A stretch of 58,065 nucleotides of DNA, taken from Afifellaceae bacterium (GTDB lineage Bacteria > Pseudomonadota > Alphaproteobacteria > Rhizobiales > Afifellaceae). The notes below the pieces were generated by a model. It worked only from the letters and a program-made list of their open reading frames with translations, searched no databases and had not been told where the DNA came from. Both the position numbers and the translations under genes were made by a program. Each line of letters starts with the position of its first letter. The first letter of the stretch is position 1. Below are positions 30,448-40,305 of the stretch, in pieces. Location: assembly GCA_028281235.1 (NCBI GenBank), contig JANQKG010000028.1:1-58065 (forward strand), written 5' to 3'.

Positions 30448-32441
30448 TCGGCACATTCTCCATCGCCGAGCTTGGACATTACGCGCTGGTCCTGGCGCTG
30501 GTGCTGATGCTCGTCCAATCCACAGTGCCGCTCCTCGGCCTTTATTGGCGCGATCAGCGTCTGGTGGCGGTCTCCGGTTCCACGCCGATTGCCGGTTTCG
30601 TTCTTGTGGCGATCGCCTTTGCGGCGCTGACGGCCGCTTATGTCGCGTCCGACTTTTCGGTCCGTAACGTGTGGGAGAACAGCCACTCGGCCAAGCCGAT
30701 GCTCTACAAGGTCACCGGCGTGTGGGGCAACCACGAAGGCTCCATGCTTCTGTGGGTCTTGATCCTGGCCTTGTTCGGCGCGCTTGTGGCGGCTTTCGGC
30801 GCCAATCTACCGAGCACACTGCGCGCGCGGGTGATCGCGGTGCAGGGCTGGATCGGCACGGCGTTCCTGCTCTTCGTACTCCTCACCTCCAATCCGTTTG
30901 AGCGCCTTCACCCGCCGCCGCTTGAGGGGCGCGACCTCAACCCGATCCTTCAGGACATCGGTCTCGCGATCCATCCGCCGCTTCTTTATGTCGGCTATGT
31001 CGGATTCTCCATCGCCTTTGCCTTTGCGGTGGCGGCGCTGATGGAACGGCGGATCGACGCGGCCTGGGCACGCTGGGTGCGGCCATGGACGCTGGCGGCG
31101 TGGGTGTTCCTTACCGGCGGCATCGCGATGGGCTCCTATTGGGCCTATTACGAGCTCGGCTGGGGGGGCTGGTGGTTCTGGGACCCGGTGGAGAACGCCT
31201 CCTTCATGCCGTGGCTTGCGGGCACGGCGCTCCTCCATTCCGCCGTGGTCATGGAGAAGCGCGGCGCGCTGAAGGTGTGGACGATTCTGCTGGCCATCCT
31301 GACCTTTTCGCTCTCGCTTCTCGGCACGTTCCTGGTGCGCTCCGGCGTGCTGACATCCGTCCATGCTTTCGCCACCGACCCGTCGCGTGGCGTGTTCATC
31401 CTTGCCATCCTCGTCGCCTTCATCGGCGGCGCGCTGGCGCTCTTTGCGTGGCGCGCGCCGGACCTGAAACAGGGCGGGCTGTTTGCGCCGATCAGCCGCG
31501 AGGGGGCGCTGGTCTTCAACAACCTCTTCCTGGTGACGGCGACAGCGACCGTCCTTATCGGCACGCTTTATCCGTTGGCACTTGAGGCTGTGACCGGCCA
31601 AAAGATCTCCGTAGGCGCGCCGTTCTTCAACCTGACGTTCGGCCCGCTGATGGTTCCGCTTCTGATGGCGCTGCCTTTTGGGCCGCTGCTCGCCTGGAAG
31701 CGCGCCGATCTCTACGGCGCGACACAGAGGCTCGGCGTCGCCATGATCGCGGCGCTGGTGGCGGCGGTGATCACTTATGTCGTCGCCGGCGGCAAGGGTG
31801 TATTGGCACCGCTGGCGCTTGGCCTTGGGGTGTGGCTGATCGCGGGCAGCCTGGTCGATCTGGCGGAGCGCATTCAGCTCCTGCGCGCGCCGGCCCGCAC
31901 AAGCTGGGCGCGTTTCGTCGGCCTGCCGCGCTCCGCGATTGGCACGGTGGTCGCGCATGCCGGAATCGGCGTGATGGTAATCGGCATCGTCGGCACCACC
32001 GCCTATCAGACGGAGGAGATCGTCTCGCTGAGCCCCGGCGAAAGCGTCGATGTCGCCGGCTATACGCTCCTCTTCCAGGGGATGTCGCCGGTGACCGGCC
32101 CCAATTACCGCGAGGACCGCGGGCAGTTCCTCGCATCGCGCGGTGGGGCGGAGCCGTTTTCCATGACGCCGTCTAAACGCTTCTACATGGCGCGCGAGAT
32201 GGCGACGACAGAGGCGGCGATTGAGACCATCGGCTTCTCGCAGCTTTATGTGAGCCTGGGTGATGAGATCGAGGGCGGCACGGTCGCGGTGCGCGCATCC
32301 TACAAGCCGCTGGTGACGCTGATCTGGCTCGGCGCGCTCGTGACCTCCATCGGGGGGACCTTGTCGCTCACCGACCGGCGGCTCAGGATCGGCGCGCCGA
32401 AGCCCGCTGCCGCACGCCAGCCAAAGGCGGCGTCGGCGTGA
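30444..32441 (+). CDS. ccmF: Heme lyase subunit CcmF (CycK)
   Basis: A 665-residue polytopic membrane protein, the heme-ligating subunit. The tryptophan-rich motif that contacts heme is visible as [20 protein letters not shown], preceded by [15 protein letters not shown]. Conserved histidines include [19 protein letters not shown] and LLHSAVV. Many hydrophobic segments follow the expected topology and the length is normal. It overlaps its neighbours at both ends. Confidence 0.95.
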   Translation: MIGTFSIAELGHYALVLALVLMLVQSTVPLLGLYWRDQRLVAVSGSTPIAGFVLVAIAFAALTAAYVASDFSVRNVWENSHSAKPMLYKVTGVWGNHEGSMLLWVLILALFGALVAAFGANLPSTLRARVIAVQGWIGTAFLLFVLLTSNPFERLHPPPLEGRDLNPILQDIGLAIHPPLLYVGYVGFSIAFAFAVAALMERRIDAAWARWVRPWTLAAWVFLTGGIAMGSYWAYYELGWGGWWFWDPVENASFMPWLAGTALLHSAVVMEKRGALKVWTILLAILTFSLSLLGTFLVRSGVLTSVHAFATDPSRGVFILAILVAFIGGALALFAWRAPDLKQGGLFAPISREGALVFNNLFLVTATATVLIGTLYPLALEAVTGQKISVGAPFFNLTFGPLMVPLLMALPFGPLLAWKRADLYGATQRLGVAMIAALVAAVITYVVAGGKGVLAPLALGLGVWLIAGSLVDLAERIQLLRAPARTSWARFVGLPRSAIGTVVAHAGIGVMVIGIVGTTAYQTEEIVSLSPGESVDVAGYTLLFQGMSPVTGPNYREDRGQFLASRGGAEPFSMTPSKRFYMAREMATTEAAIETIGFSQLYVSLGDEIEGGTVAVRASYKPLVTLIWLGALVTSIGGTLSLTDRRLRIGAPKPAAARQPKAASA

Positions 32442-32893
32442 TGGCGCGCTGGCGGTTCGTGTTGGTTCTGCTCGGCGTTGCGCTTGCGGCGCCGGCGCAG
32501 GCCGTGCAGCCGAGCGAGATGCTGGACGATCCGGCGCTTGAGGAACGGGCGCGCGACATCTCCACCGGTCTGCGCTGCCTGGTCTGCCAGAACCAGTCGA
32601 TCGACGATTCGAACGCGCCGCTGGCGCGCGACCTGCGCATTCTGGTGCGCGAGCGGCTGAAGGCCGGCGACAGCAATGACGAAGTGCTCGACTATCTCGT
32701 GGATCGCTACGGCGATTTCGTGCTGCTGAGGCCGCGATTCGCCGCCTACACGCTGGTCCTATGGCTGACGCCGGCGGTGCTTCTTGTGATCGGCGGCGTG
32801 GTGGCGATGCGGCGCTTCCGCCGCAAGCCGGCGGCCGCCCAGGCCCTGTCGCGTGAGGAGGAAGAGAAACTCTCGCGGATTCTGGGGGATTAG
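32441..32893 (+). CDS. ccmH: Cytochrome c maturation protein CcmH (CycL)
   Basis: Thiol-disulfide component of apocytochrome c handling, about 150 residues. Signal peptide, then the diagnostic [20 protein letters not shown] (CxxC), [10 protein letters not shown] and YGDFVLLRP, and a C-terminal membrane segment ([19 protein letters not shown]). The start overlaps the ccmF stop (GTGATGG; GTG at 32438 is an alternative). ccmG is not next to it, as is usual in rhizobial cycHJKL loci. Confidence 0.93.
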   Translation: MARWRFVLVLLGVALAAPAQAVQPSEMLDDPALEERARDISTGLRCLVCQNQSIDDSNAPLARDLRILVRERLKAGDSNDEVLDYLVDRYGDFVLLRPRFAAYTLVLWLTPAVLLVIGGVVAMRRFRRKPAAAQALSREEEEKLSRILGD

Positions 32894-33074
32894 GGCCCGC
32901 GCGCTTCGGTCTTCTTTACCGAAAATTAATGTGGCGGACAGGGCTTCGTAAGGCGCGACTGCCTATCTCTCAGCTTGTGCAGATGTCGCCCCATCGCCCC
33001 CCAAAGGGCGGCTTTGTTCGCACACCCCTCCAGTCCGCCCCGGCCCACCCCCGGGGCGGACGCCGCCAGGATCA

Positions 33075-34628
33075 ATGAGGAGCTTCGACGAACCTATGAG
33101 CGACGCATCGTCTTCAATCCCGCGAGCCCGGCGCCTGCGCAGCGCGCTGCTCGCCGGCGTGTTCACGCTCGGCATTGCCGGTCTGGCCGGCACCGGCGCA
33201 ATCATCACCAACAGCCCGACCGCCCTTGCGGAGCCGGTTCGGGTCGAGGCTGAGGGCCCGGCGGATTTCACCGCCGTTGTGGAGAAGGTGCTGCCCGCCG
33301 TGGTGAGCGTGCGGGTGAGGACGGAGATAGAAGCCGTGGTGGAACGCGGGATCGATCGTTTCGGCGAGCTACCGCCCGGCCTTGATGAGTTCTTCCGTCG
33401 CTTCGGTATCCCGCGCGACCATTTTGAGGACCGTGACGGCGATCGGGGTCCGCGTGCGCGCCCGCACACGCCGCGCCGTGGCCTGAGCCAGGGCTCCGGC
33501 TTCTTCATCTCCGAGGACGGCTATCTGGTGACCAACTCGCATGTCGTGCGCGACGGCAGCGAATACACCGTCATTCTGGAAGATGGCCGCGAGCTCGACG
33601 CGGAGGTCGTCGGCACCGATGACCGCACCGACTTGGCGCTTCTCAAGGTCGATGGCGACGGGTTCGATTACCTCTCGTTTGCCGATAGCGAGCCAAAAGT
33701 CGGCCAATGGGTGCTTGCCGTAGGCAATCCGTTTGGGCTCGGCGGCTCGGTCTCCGCCGGCATCATCTCCGCCATGAAGCGCGATATCGGCTCAGGGCCC
33801 TACGACCAGTATCTGCAGATCGACGCGCCGGTGAACCGCGGCAATTCCGGCGGGCCGACGCTCAACACGAACGGCGAGGTCGTGGGCGTGGCGACCGCCA
33901 TCTTCTCGCCGTCGGGCGGCAATGTCGGCATCGCCTTCGCCATTCCCGCCAACCTCGCCTCCGACGTGGTCGGCGATCTGCGCGATGACGGCACGGTGAC
34001 GCGCGGCTGGCTCGGCGTCCAGATTCAACCGGTGACCGACGATATCGCGGAGAGCCTCGGCGTCAGAAGCACCGATGGCGCCATCGTCGCCGACGCGCTC
34101 GATTCCGGTCCGGCCAAGGGCGCCGGCATCCGCGCAGGCGACATCATCATCGAGGTGAATGGTCGCTCGATTTCGGAGCCGAAGGAGCTCTCCGAGATGA
34201 TCGCCGACATGAACCCCGGCGAAGAGGTGACCGTCACGGTGCTTCGCGACGGTGACCGACGCGACATCGACGTCAGGCTGGGCGACCTCAATGAGTTCGA
34301 TGAGCTGCAGCAAACCGAGACCGGCGAGCCGGAGCCTGAGACGCCGGTGGAACTTGGCTCGCTGGAGGATCTCGGCTTGACGCTTGAGGCCAATCCCGAT
34401 GGTGAAGGCGTTGTTGTGTCGGCCGTTGAGGACGGCAGCCCGGCCGACGAGCGCGGCATTCGCGTCGGCAATGTGATCCTCGCCGTGGGCGCCCGCGCGG
34501 TGAGCAGCAGCGGTGATGTCGAAGACGGCATCGCGGAGGCGCGCGAGAAGGGGCGCGATGCGGTGCTCCTGCGCGTGCAGGGCGATCGCGGCACCCGCTT
34601 TATCGGCGTTCCGTTCGCCCGCGGGTAA
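33075..34628 (+). CDS. degP: Periplasmic serine protease DegP/Do
   Basis: A 517-residue HtrA-type protease and chaperone. The N-terminal signal segment (ALLAGVFTLGIAGLAGTGAI) is followed by a protease domain with the catalytic triad His156 (NSHVV), Asp186 (DRTDLALLKV) and Ser258 (GNSGGP). Two PDZ domains follow (about 290-380: GWLGVQIQPV, GDIIIEVNG; about 420-510: GVVVSAVEDGSPADERGIRV, ILAVGARAV). AGGA precedes the ATG at 33075; the ATG at 33096 is an alternative. Position after ccmH is the same as in rhizobia. Confidence 0.94.
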   Translation: MRSFDEPMSDASSSIPRARRLRSALLAGVFTLGIAGLAGTGAIITNSPTALAEPVRVEAEGPADFTAVVEKVLPAVVSVRVRTEIEAVVERGIDRFGELPPGLDEFFRRFGIPRDHFEDRDGDRGPRARPHTPRRGLSQGSGFFISEDGYLVTNSHVVRDGSEYTVILEDGRELDAEVVGTDDRTDLALLKVDGDGFDYLSFADSEPKVGQWVLAVGNPFGLGGSVSAGIISAMKRDIGSGPYDQYLQIDAPVNRGNSGGPTLNTNGEVVGVATAIFSPSGGNVGIAFAIPANLASDVVGDLRDDGTVTRGWLGVQIQPVTDDIAESLGVRSTDGAIVADALDSGPAKGAGIRAGDIIIEVNGRSISEPKELSEMIADMNPGEEVTVTVLRDGDRRDIDVRLGDLNEFDELQQTETGEPEPETPVELGSLEDLGLTLEANPDGEGVVVSAVEDGSPADERGIRVGNVILAVGARAVSSSGDVEDGIAEAREKGRDAVLLRVQGDRGTRFIGVPFARG

Positions 34629-34783
34629 GCGTTTGGATAACCGGGCCGGACGATTTTCGCCCCCCATGTTCGTCCGGTTCTCGGTTGGCGGGCTGCTTCG
34701 GCAGCCCTCCATTTTCTTGCCCGTCGGTGGTTCCGCTCCTAAACGACCTGGAACTCACTGGGCGCAACAGCTATCTCGTGGTC

Positions 34784-35461
34784 ATGCGTATCCTCGTCAT
34801 CGAAGACGATAAAGAAACGGCGAGCTATCTGATCAAGGCGCTGGGGGAGGCCGGCCACGTCGCCGATCAGGTGAACGACGGTGAGGCCGGCTACGACATG
34901 GCCATGGCCGAAGATTACGATGTGCTGGTCGTTGACCGCATGCTACCCAAACGCGACGGCCTTTCGCTCATCGCCGAACTACGCGCCGCCGAAAAGCAGG
35001 TTCCGGTGCTTATCCTCTCCGCGCTCGGCCAGGTCGATGATCGTGTGACGGGGCTGCGCGCGGGCGGCGACGACTATCTCGCCAAGCCCTACGCCTTCTC
35101 AGAGCTTCTGGCGCGTGTTGAGGTGCTTGGCCGCCGCTCCACGCCCAAGGAAGCGGAGACCGTCTACAGCGTCGCCGACCTGGAGCTTGACCGCCTGTCG
35201 CGCAAGGTGCGCCGCGCCGGCACGCTGATCGCGCTGCAGCCGCGCGAATTCCGCCTGCTTGAATACATGATGAAGAATGCCGGCACGGTAGTCACCCGCA
35301 CCATGCTCTTGGAGAAGGTCTGGGACTACCATTTCGACCCGCAGACCAACGTGATCGACGTTCACATGTCGCGGCTGAGGGCAAAGATCGACAAGGGGTT
35401 CGAGCGCCCGCTCCTGCATACTGTGCGGGGCTCCGGCTACGTGCTGCGCGACGATGGCTAA
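34784..35461 (+). CDS. OmpR-family response regulator downstream of degP
   Basis: A 225-residue response regulator: acidic pair VIEDD, phosphoacceptor Asp in VLVVDRMLPKRDG, LILSALG, DDYLAKPY, and a C-terminal winged helix (LQPREFRLLEYMMKNAGTVV, TNVIDVHMSRLRAKID, HTVRGSGYVLRDDG). The start is the ATG at 34784; the frame is open upstream to 34685. Its end overlaps the kinase gene by 8 bases. The target genes are not known; the pair lies between degP and glnE in other rhizobia as well. Confidence 0.88.
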   Translation: MRILVIEDDKETASYLIKALGEAGHVADQVNDGEAGYDMAMAEDYDVLVVDRMLPKRDGLSLIAELRAAEKQVPVLILSALGQVDDRVTGLRAGGDDYLAKPYAFSELLARVEVLGRRSTPKEAETVYSVADLELDRLSRKVRRAGTLIALQPREFRLLEYMMKNAGTVVTRTMLLEKVWDYHFDPQTNVIDVHMSRLRAKIDKGFERPLLHTVRGSGYVLRDDG

Positions 35462-36866
35462 GGGCGGCTTCTCGCGATTGCTGCGCACCACGGGCTTCCG
35501 GCTCACTGCCATCTTCCTTGCGGTGTTCGCGATCTTCGCCGCCTTTCTCATCAGTTATATCGCGCGCAACACGACGGAGATTCTGCAAGCCGACATCCGC
35601 CGCGCCGTGGATGCGGAGCTTGCCGCCATGGCGCTGCAATATGAGCGCGGCGGTCCATCCTGGCTGGCGCGTGTTGTCGAACTGCGAAGCCGTCAGCCCG
35701 GCGCGAGCCTTTACCTGGTCATCGGCCCGGACGGGAGCAAGATTGCCGGCAACGTGGAGACCGTGCCTGACGAGGTGCTGGCGAGCACCGGCGCGGACGC
35801 GGAGATCGTGCCTTATGTGTGGCTCGACGAGGAGGGATCGCGGCAGCGCTATTCCGCGCTGGTGCGCGTGGTCGATCTGCCCGACCGCATGCGCATCCTC
35901 GTCGGCCGCGACATCAGCGAGAGCGAACAGCTCGTCCGTGTCGTTCGCCGCTCATTGATCCTCACCGTCGCGTTGATGGTGGCGCTCGGCTTGGTGGCCT
36001 GGCTGTTCGTGTCGCGGCGCGTGCTGAAGCGCATCGATTCCATTGCCGAGTCGAGCCGCCGCTTCGCCGCGGGCGATCTGGCCGGGCGGCTGGAAGTGAC
36101 GGGCACCGGCGACGAGTTCGATCGGCTGGCGGAAAGCCTGAACACCATGCTCAACCGTATCGAGCGGCTGATGCTGGGACTGAAGCAGGTCTCCGACAAC
36201 ATTGCGCATGATTTGAAGACGCCGCTGACGCGGCTGCGGAGCCGCGCGGAGCGCGTGCTGGCGGAAGGCAAGTCGGAGCCGGAATATCGCGCCGCACTTT
36301 CGGCGACTATCGACGAAGCCGATCAGCTGATCCGCACATTCAACGCGCTCCTGACGATCGCGCGGGTGGAGGCCGGTTCGTCGGACGCGGCGTTTTCGAT
36401 CTTCGACGCAGCGGCCGTCGCCCGCGACGTGTACGAGCTTTACGAACCGCTTGCTGAAGAAGCGGGCGTTGCGTTGCGTCTCGACAGCGACGGTCCGGTC
36501 ATGGTGCGGGCCAATCGCGAGCTGATCAGCCAGGCGCTTGCGAACCTCGTCGACAATGCCGTCAAATATGCCAGCGAAGGGGCGGCGCATCCGCAGGCGG
36601 TGATTTCTGTGTGCCGGGAAGGAGGGCGGGTGACGCTCAATGTCTCCGACAACGGTGTCGGCATTGCCGAGGCGGATCGCGGGCGCGCCACGGAACGCTT
36701 CGTGCGCCTCGAAGAGAGCCGCTCCAAGCCGGGCGCCGGGCTTGGCTTGAGCCTGGTTTCAGCCGTGGCCAAGCTGCATGGCGGCGAGCTGATCCTTGGC
36801 GACAATCGTCCGGGCCTGGCGGCTGCGCTCTACGTGCCGGAGGCTGCGGCAGGCCATGCCGTCTGA
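35454..36866 (+). CDS. Sensor histidine kinase downstream of degP
   Basis: A 470-residue membrane kinase. Transmembrane segments at about 17-37 and 163-185 flank a periplasmic sensor domain of about 125 residues; then a HAMP domain (RRVLKRIDSIAESSRRFAAG), the H-box NIAHDLKTPLTRLRSRAE, the N-box NLVDNAVKYA and G-boxes (VSDNGVGIAE, PGAGLGLSLVSA). It is coupled to the regulator before it and overlaps glnE by 11 bases. The signal is unknown. Confidence 0.88.
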   Translation: MAKGGFSRLLRTTGFRLTAIFLAVFAIFAAFLISYIARNTTEILQADIRRAVDAELAAMALQYERGGPSWLARVVELRSRQPGASLYLVIGPDGSKIAGNVETVPDEVLASTGADAEIVPYVWLDEEGSRQRYSALVRVVDLPDRMRILVGRDISESEQLVRVVRRSLILTVALMVALGLVAWLFVSRRVLKRIDSIAESSRRFAAGDLAGRLEVTGTGDEFDRLAESLNTMLNRIERLMLGLKQVSDNIAHDLKTPLTRLRSRAERVLAEGKSEPEYRAALSATIDEADQLIRTFNALLTIARVEAGSSDAAFSIFDAAAVARDVYELYEPLAEEAGVALRLDSDGPVMVRANRELISQALANLVDNAVKYASEGAAHPQAVISVCREGGRVTLNVSDNGVGIAEADRGRATERFVRLEESRSKPGAGLGLSLVSAVAKLHGGELILGDNRPGLAAALYVPEAAAGHAV

Positions 36867-39804
36867 GCCGCTTCGCCGGGCTATCACGGCGCTGCCGGCC
36901 TCGCCGCAGAGCGCCGACGCGCTGGAGACGCTTCGCGAAGCGGCGGCGCGTCAAGAGGCGCAAGCGGCGCTGGAGGGATTGACCCAAGACAGGGGCGTTG
37001 CGGCATTCCTCGGCAATGCGCTCGGCGATTGCCCGTTTCTGCTTGAACTTGCGGCCAAGGACATCACGCGCCTCGCGGCGATTCTGGATGCGGCGCCGCA
37101 GGAGCGGGTGGCGCAAATTGCCGACGCCATCACCGATGCCGACTGGCCGTCGCGGAGCGATGCGATGGCGGCGCTGCGGCTGGCGCGACAGGATGTGGCG
37201 TTGACGATCGGGCTTGCCGATCTTGCCGGCGCGCTTGCGATGGATGACGCCACGGCGCTTCTGACGCGCTTTGCCGATGCCGCGCTTGGCGCGGCTTTGC
37301 GTTATGCGCTGGCTGAGCAGGCGCGGGCCGGCAAGTGGGTCGGCGGCACGGAGCCGCGCGGGCTCTTCATCCTTGGCATGGGGAAATACGGCTCCGGCGA
37401 GCTCAATTATTCCAGCGACATCGATCTCATTGCGCTGTTTGATCCGGAGGCGGGCGGTCTGGCACAGGGCGGTGAGCCATCGGAATTCTGGGTCCGCATC
37501 GTGCGCCTCATCGTGACACTGCTGCAGGAGCGCACGGGCGACGGCTATGTGTTGCGCGTTGACCTGCGCCTGCGGCCCGATCCCGGCTCGACGCGCGTGG
37601 CGATCTCTACGCCCGCCGCGCTTCTCTATTATGAGGGCACCGGCCAGAACTGGGAGCGCGCGGCGTTGATCAAGGCGCGCGTGGCCGCCGGCGATGCGGA
37701 TGTCGGCGAAGGCTTCTTGCGCGAGCTTGTGCCGTTCGTCTGGCGTAAACATCTCGACTTCGCCGCGATCGCGGATGTCCATTCCATCAAGCGTCAGGTG
37801 CAGTCGCATCGCGGGCACGAAACCGTCGGCGCCCTCGGCCACGACATCAAGCGCGGGCGCGGCGGTATTCGCGAGATCGAGTTCTTCGTGCAGACACAGC
37901 AGCTCATCGCCGGGGGGCGCGACACGTCGCTGCGCGGCACGCGCACCCGCGACATGCTGCGAATGCTTGAGGAGCGCGGCTGGATTGACGAGGCCATTCG
38001 GTCGGAACTCGATGAAGCCTATGTGTTCCTGCGCATGGTCGAGCATCGCCTGCAGATGCTGAACGATGAGCAGACGCACATTATGCCGGGCGATCGCGAG
38101 GGTCTGGCGCGCATCGGGCGGCTTATGGGAGAGCCGGATGTCGACCAGTTCGAGGCGCGGCTGCGCTACGTGCTGGAGACGGTCGCAAAGCGCTACTCGC
38201 GGCTCTTTGAAAGCACGAGCGAACTTACAGCGGAGACGGGAAGCCTCGTCTTCACGGGCGGGGAGGACGATCCGGAAACGCTGAAGACGCTTCGCTCGCT
38301 CGGCTTCGATGCGCCGGAGATTGTGACGGAGATTGTGCGCGGCTGGCACTTCGGACGCTCGCCGGCCATGCGCTCCGCAGCGGCGCGCGAAGGGCTGACG
38401 GAGATCATTCCGGCGCTTCTTCAGGCGCTGTCGCGCGCCGGCAATCCCGATGCGGGCGTGCGTGCCTTTGACAGTCTGCTCCGCGCGCTGCCGGCCGGGG
38501 CGCAGTTCTTCGCGCTTCTGAGGAACAATCCCGGGCTCCTCAACCTGCTCGCCACGATCCTGAGTGCCGCGCCGCGGCTGGCGGAGATTTTTGGGCGGCG
38601 GCCGCATGTGGTTGATGCGCTGCTTGAGCCGGCTGCGGTTGGTGAGGCGGCTGGCCGCGAGCAATTGCAGACCGGCTTGATCGCGAGTTTGGCGGAGGCG
38701 CGGAGCTATGAGGATGTGCTCGACCGGGCGCGGCTCTTCGTGGCGGAGCGGCGTTTCCTCATCTCCGTCGGGCTCCTTAACGGCACGCTGTCGCCGAGCG
38801 ATGCGGGCGTGGCGTTCTCCGATCTGGCGGAGGCGGTATTGCGCGCGCTCTTTGAGACGACGCGGGAGGAACTGGCCCGCCAGCATGGGCACGTCGCCGG
38901 CGGATGCGCGGCGATCGTCGCGCTTGGCCGGCTCGGCAGCCGCGAGATGACGGCCGGCTCCGATCTCGATGTCATCGTCGTCTACGACCATGCGCCCGAC
39001 GCGCCGTCTTCCGACGGAAGCCGGCCGCTCGCACCGTCGCAATATTATATCCGCCTGACGCAGCGGCTGGTGACGGCGCTTTCCGCGCCGACGGCGGAGG
39101 GTGTGGCCTACGAAGTCGATCTCAGGCTGCGGCCGTCGGGGCGGTCGGGCCCGCTCGCCACCCACATCGAAGCGTTTGAGCGCTACCAGCTCAGCGAGGC
39201 GTGGGCGTGGGAGCACATGGCGATGGCGCGCGGTCGCGCGGTTGCCGGCGACGCGGAGTTGATGCAGCGCGTTGAACAGGTGCTCGACGCCGTCGTGGCC
39301 CAGGCAGGAGAGCGTGAAACGCTTGCTGCCGATGTCGCCGCCATGCGCGCCCGTATCGAACGCGAGAAGCCGGCTTCCGGTATCTTCGATGTGAAGCTTT
39401 CGCCCGGCGGGCTGATGGATTGCGAGTTCGCGGCGCAGGTCCTGGTGCTTTCCGGGCTTGGCCGCATTGCCGGCGAGACCATGTTGCAGACGCTCGCGCG
39501 CGCTGAAGCGGAGGGGCGGCTTGCGCCGGAGGATGCGGAGCGGCTGCTGCTTTCGGCAACCCTTCAGACGGCGCTTCTGCAGCTTGAGCGCGTTGCCGGC
39601 GCTGAGACGTTTGTTCCCGACAAGGCGCCGGAAGCGCTCAAGCAGCTCATCGTGTCGCTTGCCAACAACGCGCTGCGCAATTCAGGCGTTGGCGACGAGC
39701 GCGGTGGCATTGAGACGTTCGATGCGCTTGAGACGCAGCTTCAGCGCATTCAGCAGCGCACCCGCGTGGCGCTGGAGCATGTGCTGGGGGCGAAAGTGGA
39801 GTAG
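36856..39804 (+). CDS. glnE: Bifunctional glutamine synthetase adenylyltransferase/deadenylase GlnE
   Basis: A 982-residue enzyme that adenylylates and deadenylylates glutamine synthetase in response to PII. Two nucleotidyltransferase domains are visible: GMGKYGSGELNYSSDIDLIA near residue 180 (with YVLRVDLRLRPDPGSTRVAI) and GRLGSREMTAGSDLDVIVVY near residue 695 (with YEVDLRLRPSGRSGPLATHI). The linker includes GLRGTRTRDMLRMLE-like text and DVHSIKRQVQSHRGHETVGA. Start ATG 36856 overlaps the kinase stop. Full length and intact. Confidence 0.95.
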   Translation: MPSEPLRRAITALPASPQSADALETLREAAARQEAQAALEGLTQDRGVAAFLGNALGDCPFLLELAAKDITRLAAILDAAPQERVAQIADAITDADWPSRSDAMAALRLARQDVALTIGLADLAGALAMDDATALLTRFADAALGAALRYALAEQARAGKWVGGTEPRGLFILGMGKYGSGELNYSSDIDLIALFDPEAGGLAQGGEPSEFWVRIVRLIVTLLQERTGDGYVLRVDLRLRPDPGSTRVAISTPAALLYYEGTGQNWERAALIKARVAAGDADVGEGFLRELVPFVWRKHLDFAAIADVHSIKRQVQSHRGHETVGALGHDIKRGRGGIREIEFFVQTQQLIAGGRDTSLRGTRTRDMLRMLEERGWIDEAIRSELDEAYVFLRMVEHRLQMLNDEQTHIMPGDREGLARIGRLMGEPDVDQFEARLRYVLETVAKRYSRLFESTSELTAETGSLVFTGGEDDPETLKTLRSLGFDAPEIVTEIVRGWHFGRSPAMRSAAAREGLTEIIPALLQALSRAGNPDAGVRAFDSLLRALPAGAQFFALLRNNPGLLNLLATILSAAPRLAEIFGRRPHVVDALLEPAAVGEAAGREQLQTGLIASLAEARSYEDVLDRARLFVAERRFLISVGLLNGTLSPSDAGVAFSDLAEAVLRALFETTREELARQHGHVAGGCAAIVALGRLGSREMTAGSDLDVIVVYDHAPDAPSSDGSRPLAPSQYYIRLTQRLVTALSAPTAEGVAYEVDLRLRPSGRSGPLATHIEAFERYQLSEAWAWEHMAMARGRAVAGDAELMQRVEQVLDAVVAQAGERETLAADVAAMRARIEREKPASGIFDVKLSPGGLMDCEFAAQVLVLSGLGRIAGETMLQTLARAEAEGRLAPEDAERLLLSATLQTALLQLERVAGAETFVPDKAPEALKQLIVSLANNALRNSGVGDERGGIETFDALETQLQRIQQRTRVALEHVLGAKVE

Positions 39805-39828
39805 GCGGGCGTGCTCTGCTTTTGACTT

Positions 39829-40297
39829 TCCCCTCCAGGGGAGAGGTCAGGCGTAGGCGTGAGCCCCGCATTTCGCTTGCGCTCCATGCGGGCTACGGAC
39901 GATAGCGAGGCCTCGTAGCCCGGATGAAGCGAAGCGCAATCCGGGAGAGCCTCTCCACCACAGTCAAATCCTGCGTTTGTCATCCCGGTTCGGCCAAAAG
40001 GCCGAGACCGGGACCCATGAACACCCACGCGGCTCTTGTGGTTACAGGTCCCGCACAAGCGCTGACGCGCTTTGCGGGATGACAGTTGAAAAATTGTGCC
40101 AGCACTGGTGCGGCACTTAACCCTCCCCTTGAGGGAGGGTCGAAATCAGCTTGCCGCTTTCGGGGAGGGATGAGCGGTGGAGCCAGAGTGGCAAGGCTGC
40201 TCATCCCCACGCGAACCCGGCTGCGCATTCGCTTGCCGGCTTCGACCTCCCCGCAAGGGGGAGGTGTGATGCCGTGCCATGCTGCGGCGGAGCGCTG
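39829..40297. repeat. Repeat-filled gap between glnE and the PleC-like kinase
   Basis: The 501-bp convergent gap has no gene. It holds CCCCTCCAGGGGAGAGG, a GTAGCCCGGATGAAGCGAAG palindrome family member, a GTCATCCCGGTTCGGCC element ending CCATGAACACC (39979-40026; same as 13063), a GTCCCGCACAAGCGCTGACG element ending GGGATGACAG (40047-40084), CCTCCCCTTGAGGGAGG and CCTCCCCGC-AAG-GGGGAGG. These are dispersed repeats, some also in the GTA locus, but the GAGTAG heptamers are not present. Confidence 0.75.
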
Positions 40298-40305
40298 ACG
40301 TCAGT

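Noticed and set aside
32438-32893. Missing ccmG as an anomaly
   Set aside because: Rhizobial cycHJKL loci normally encode CcmI, CcmE, CcmF and CcmH only, with ccmG elsewhere.
36637-39216. Minus-strand 859-codon open frame opposite glnE
   Set aside because: It is the GC-rich antisense shadow of glnE: low-complexity Arg-rich text, no domain, and glnE is intact in the other strand.
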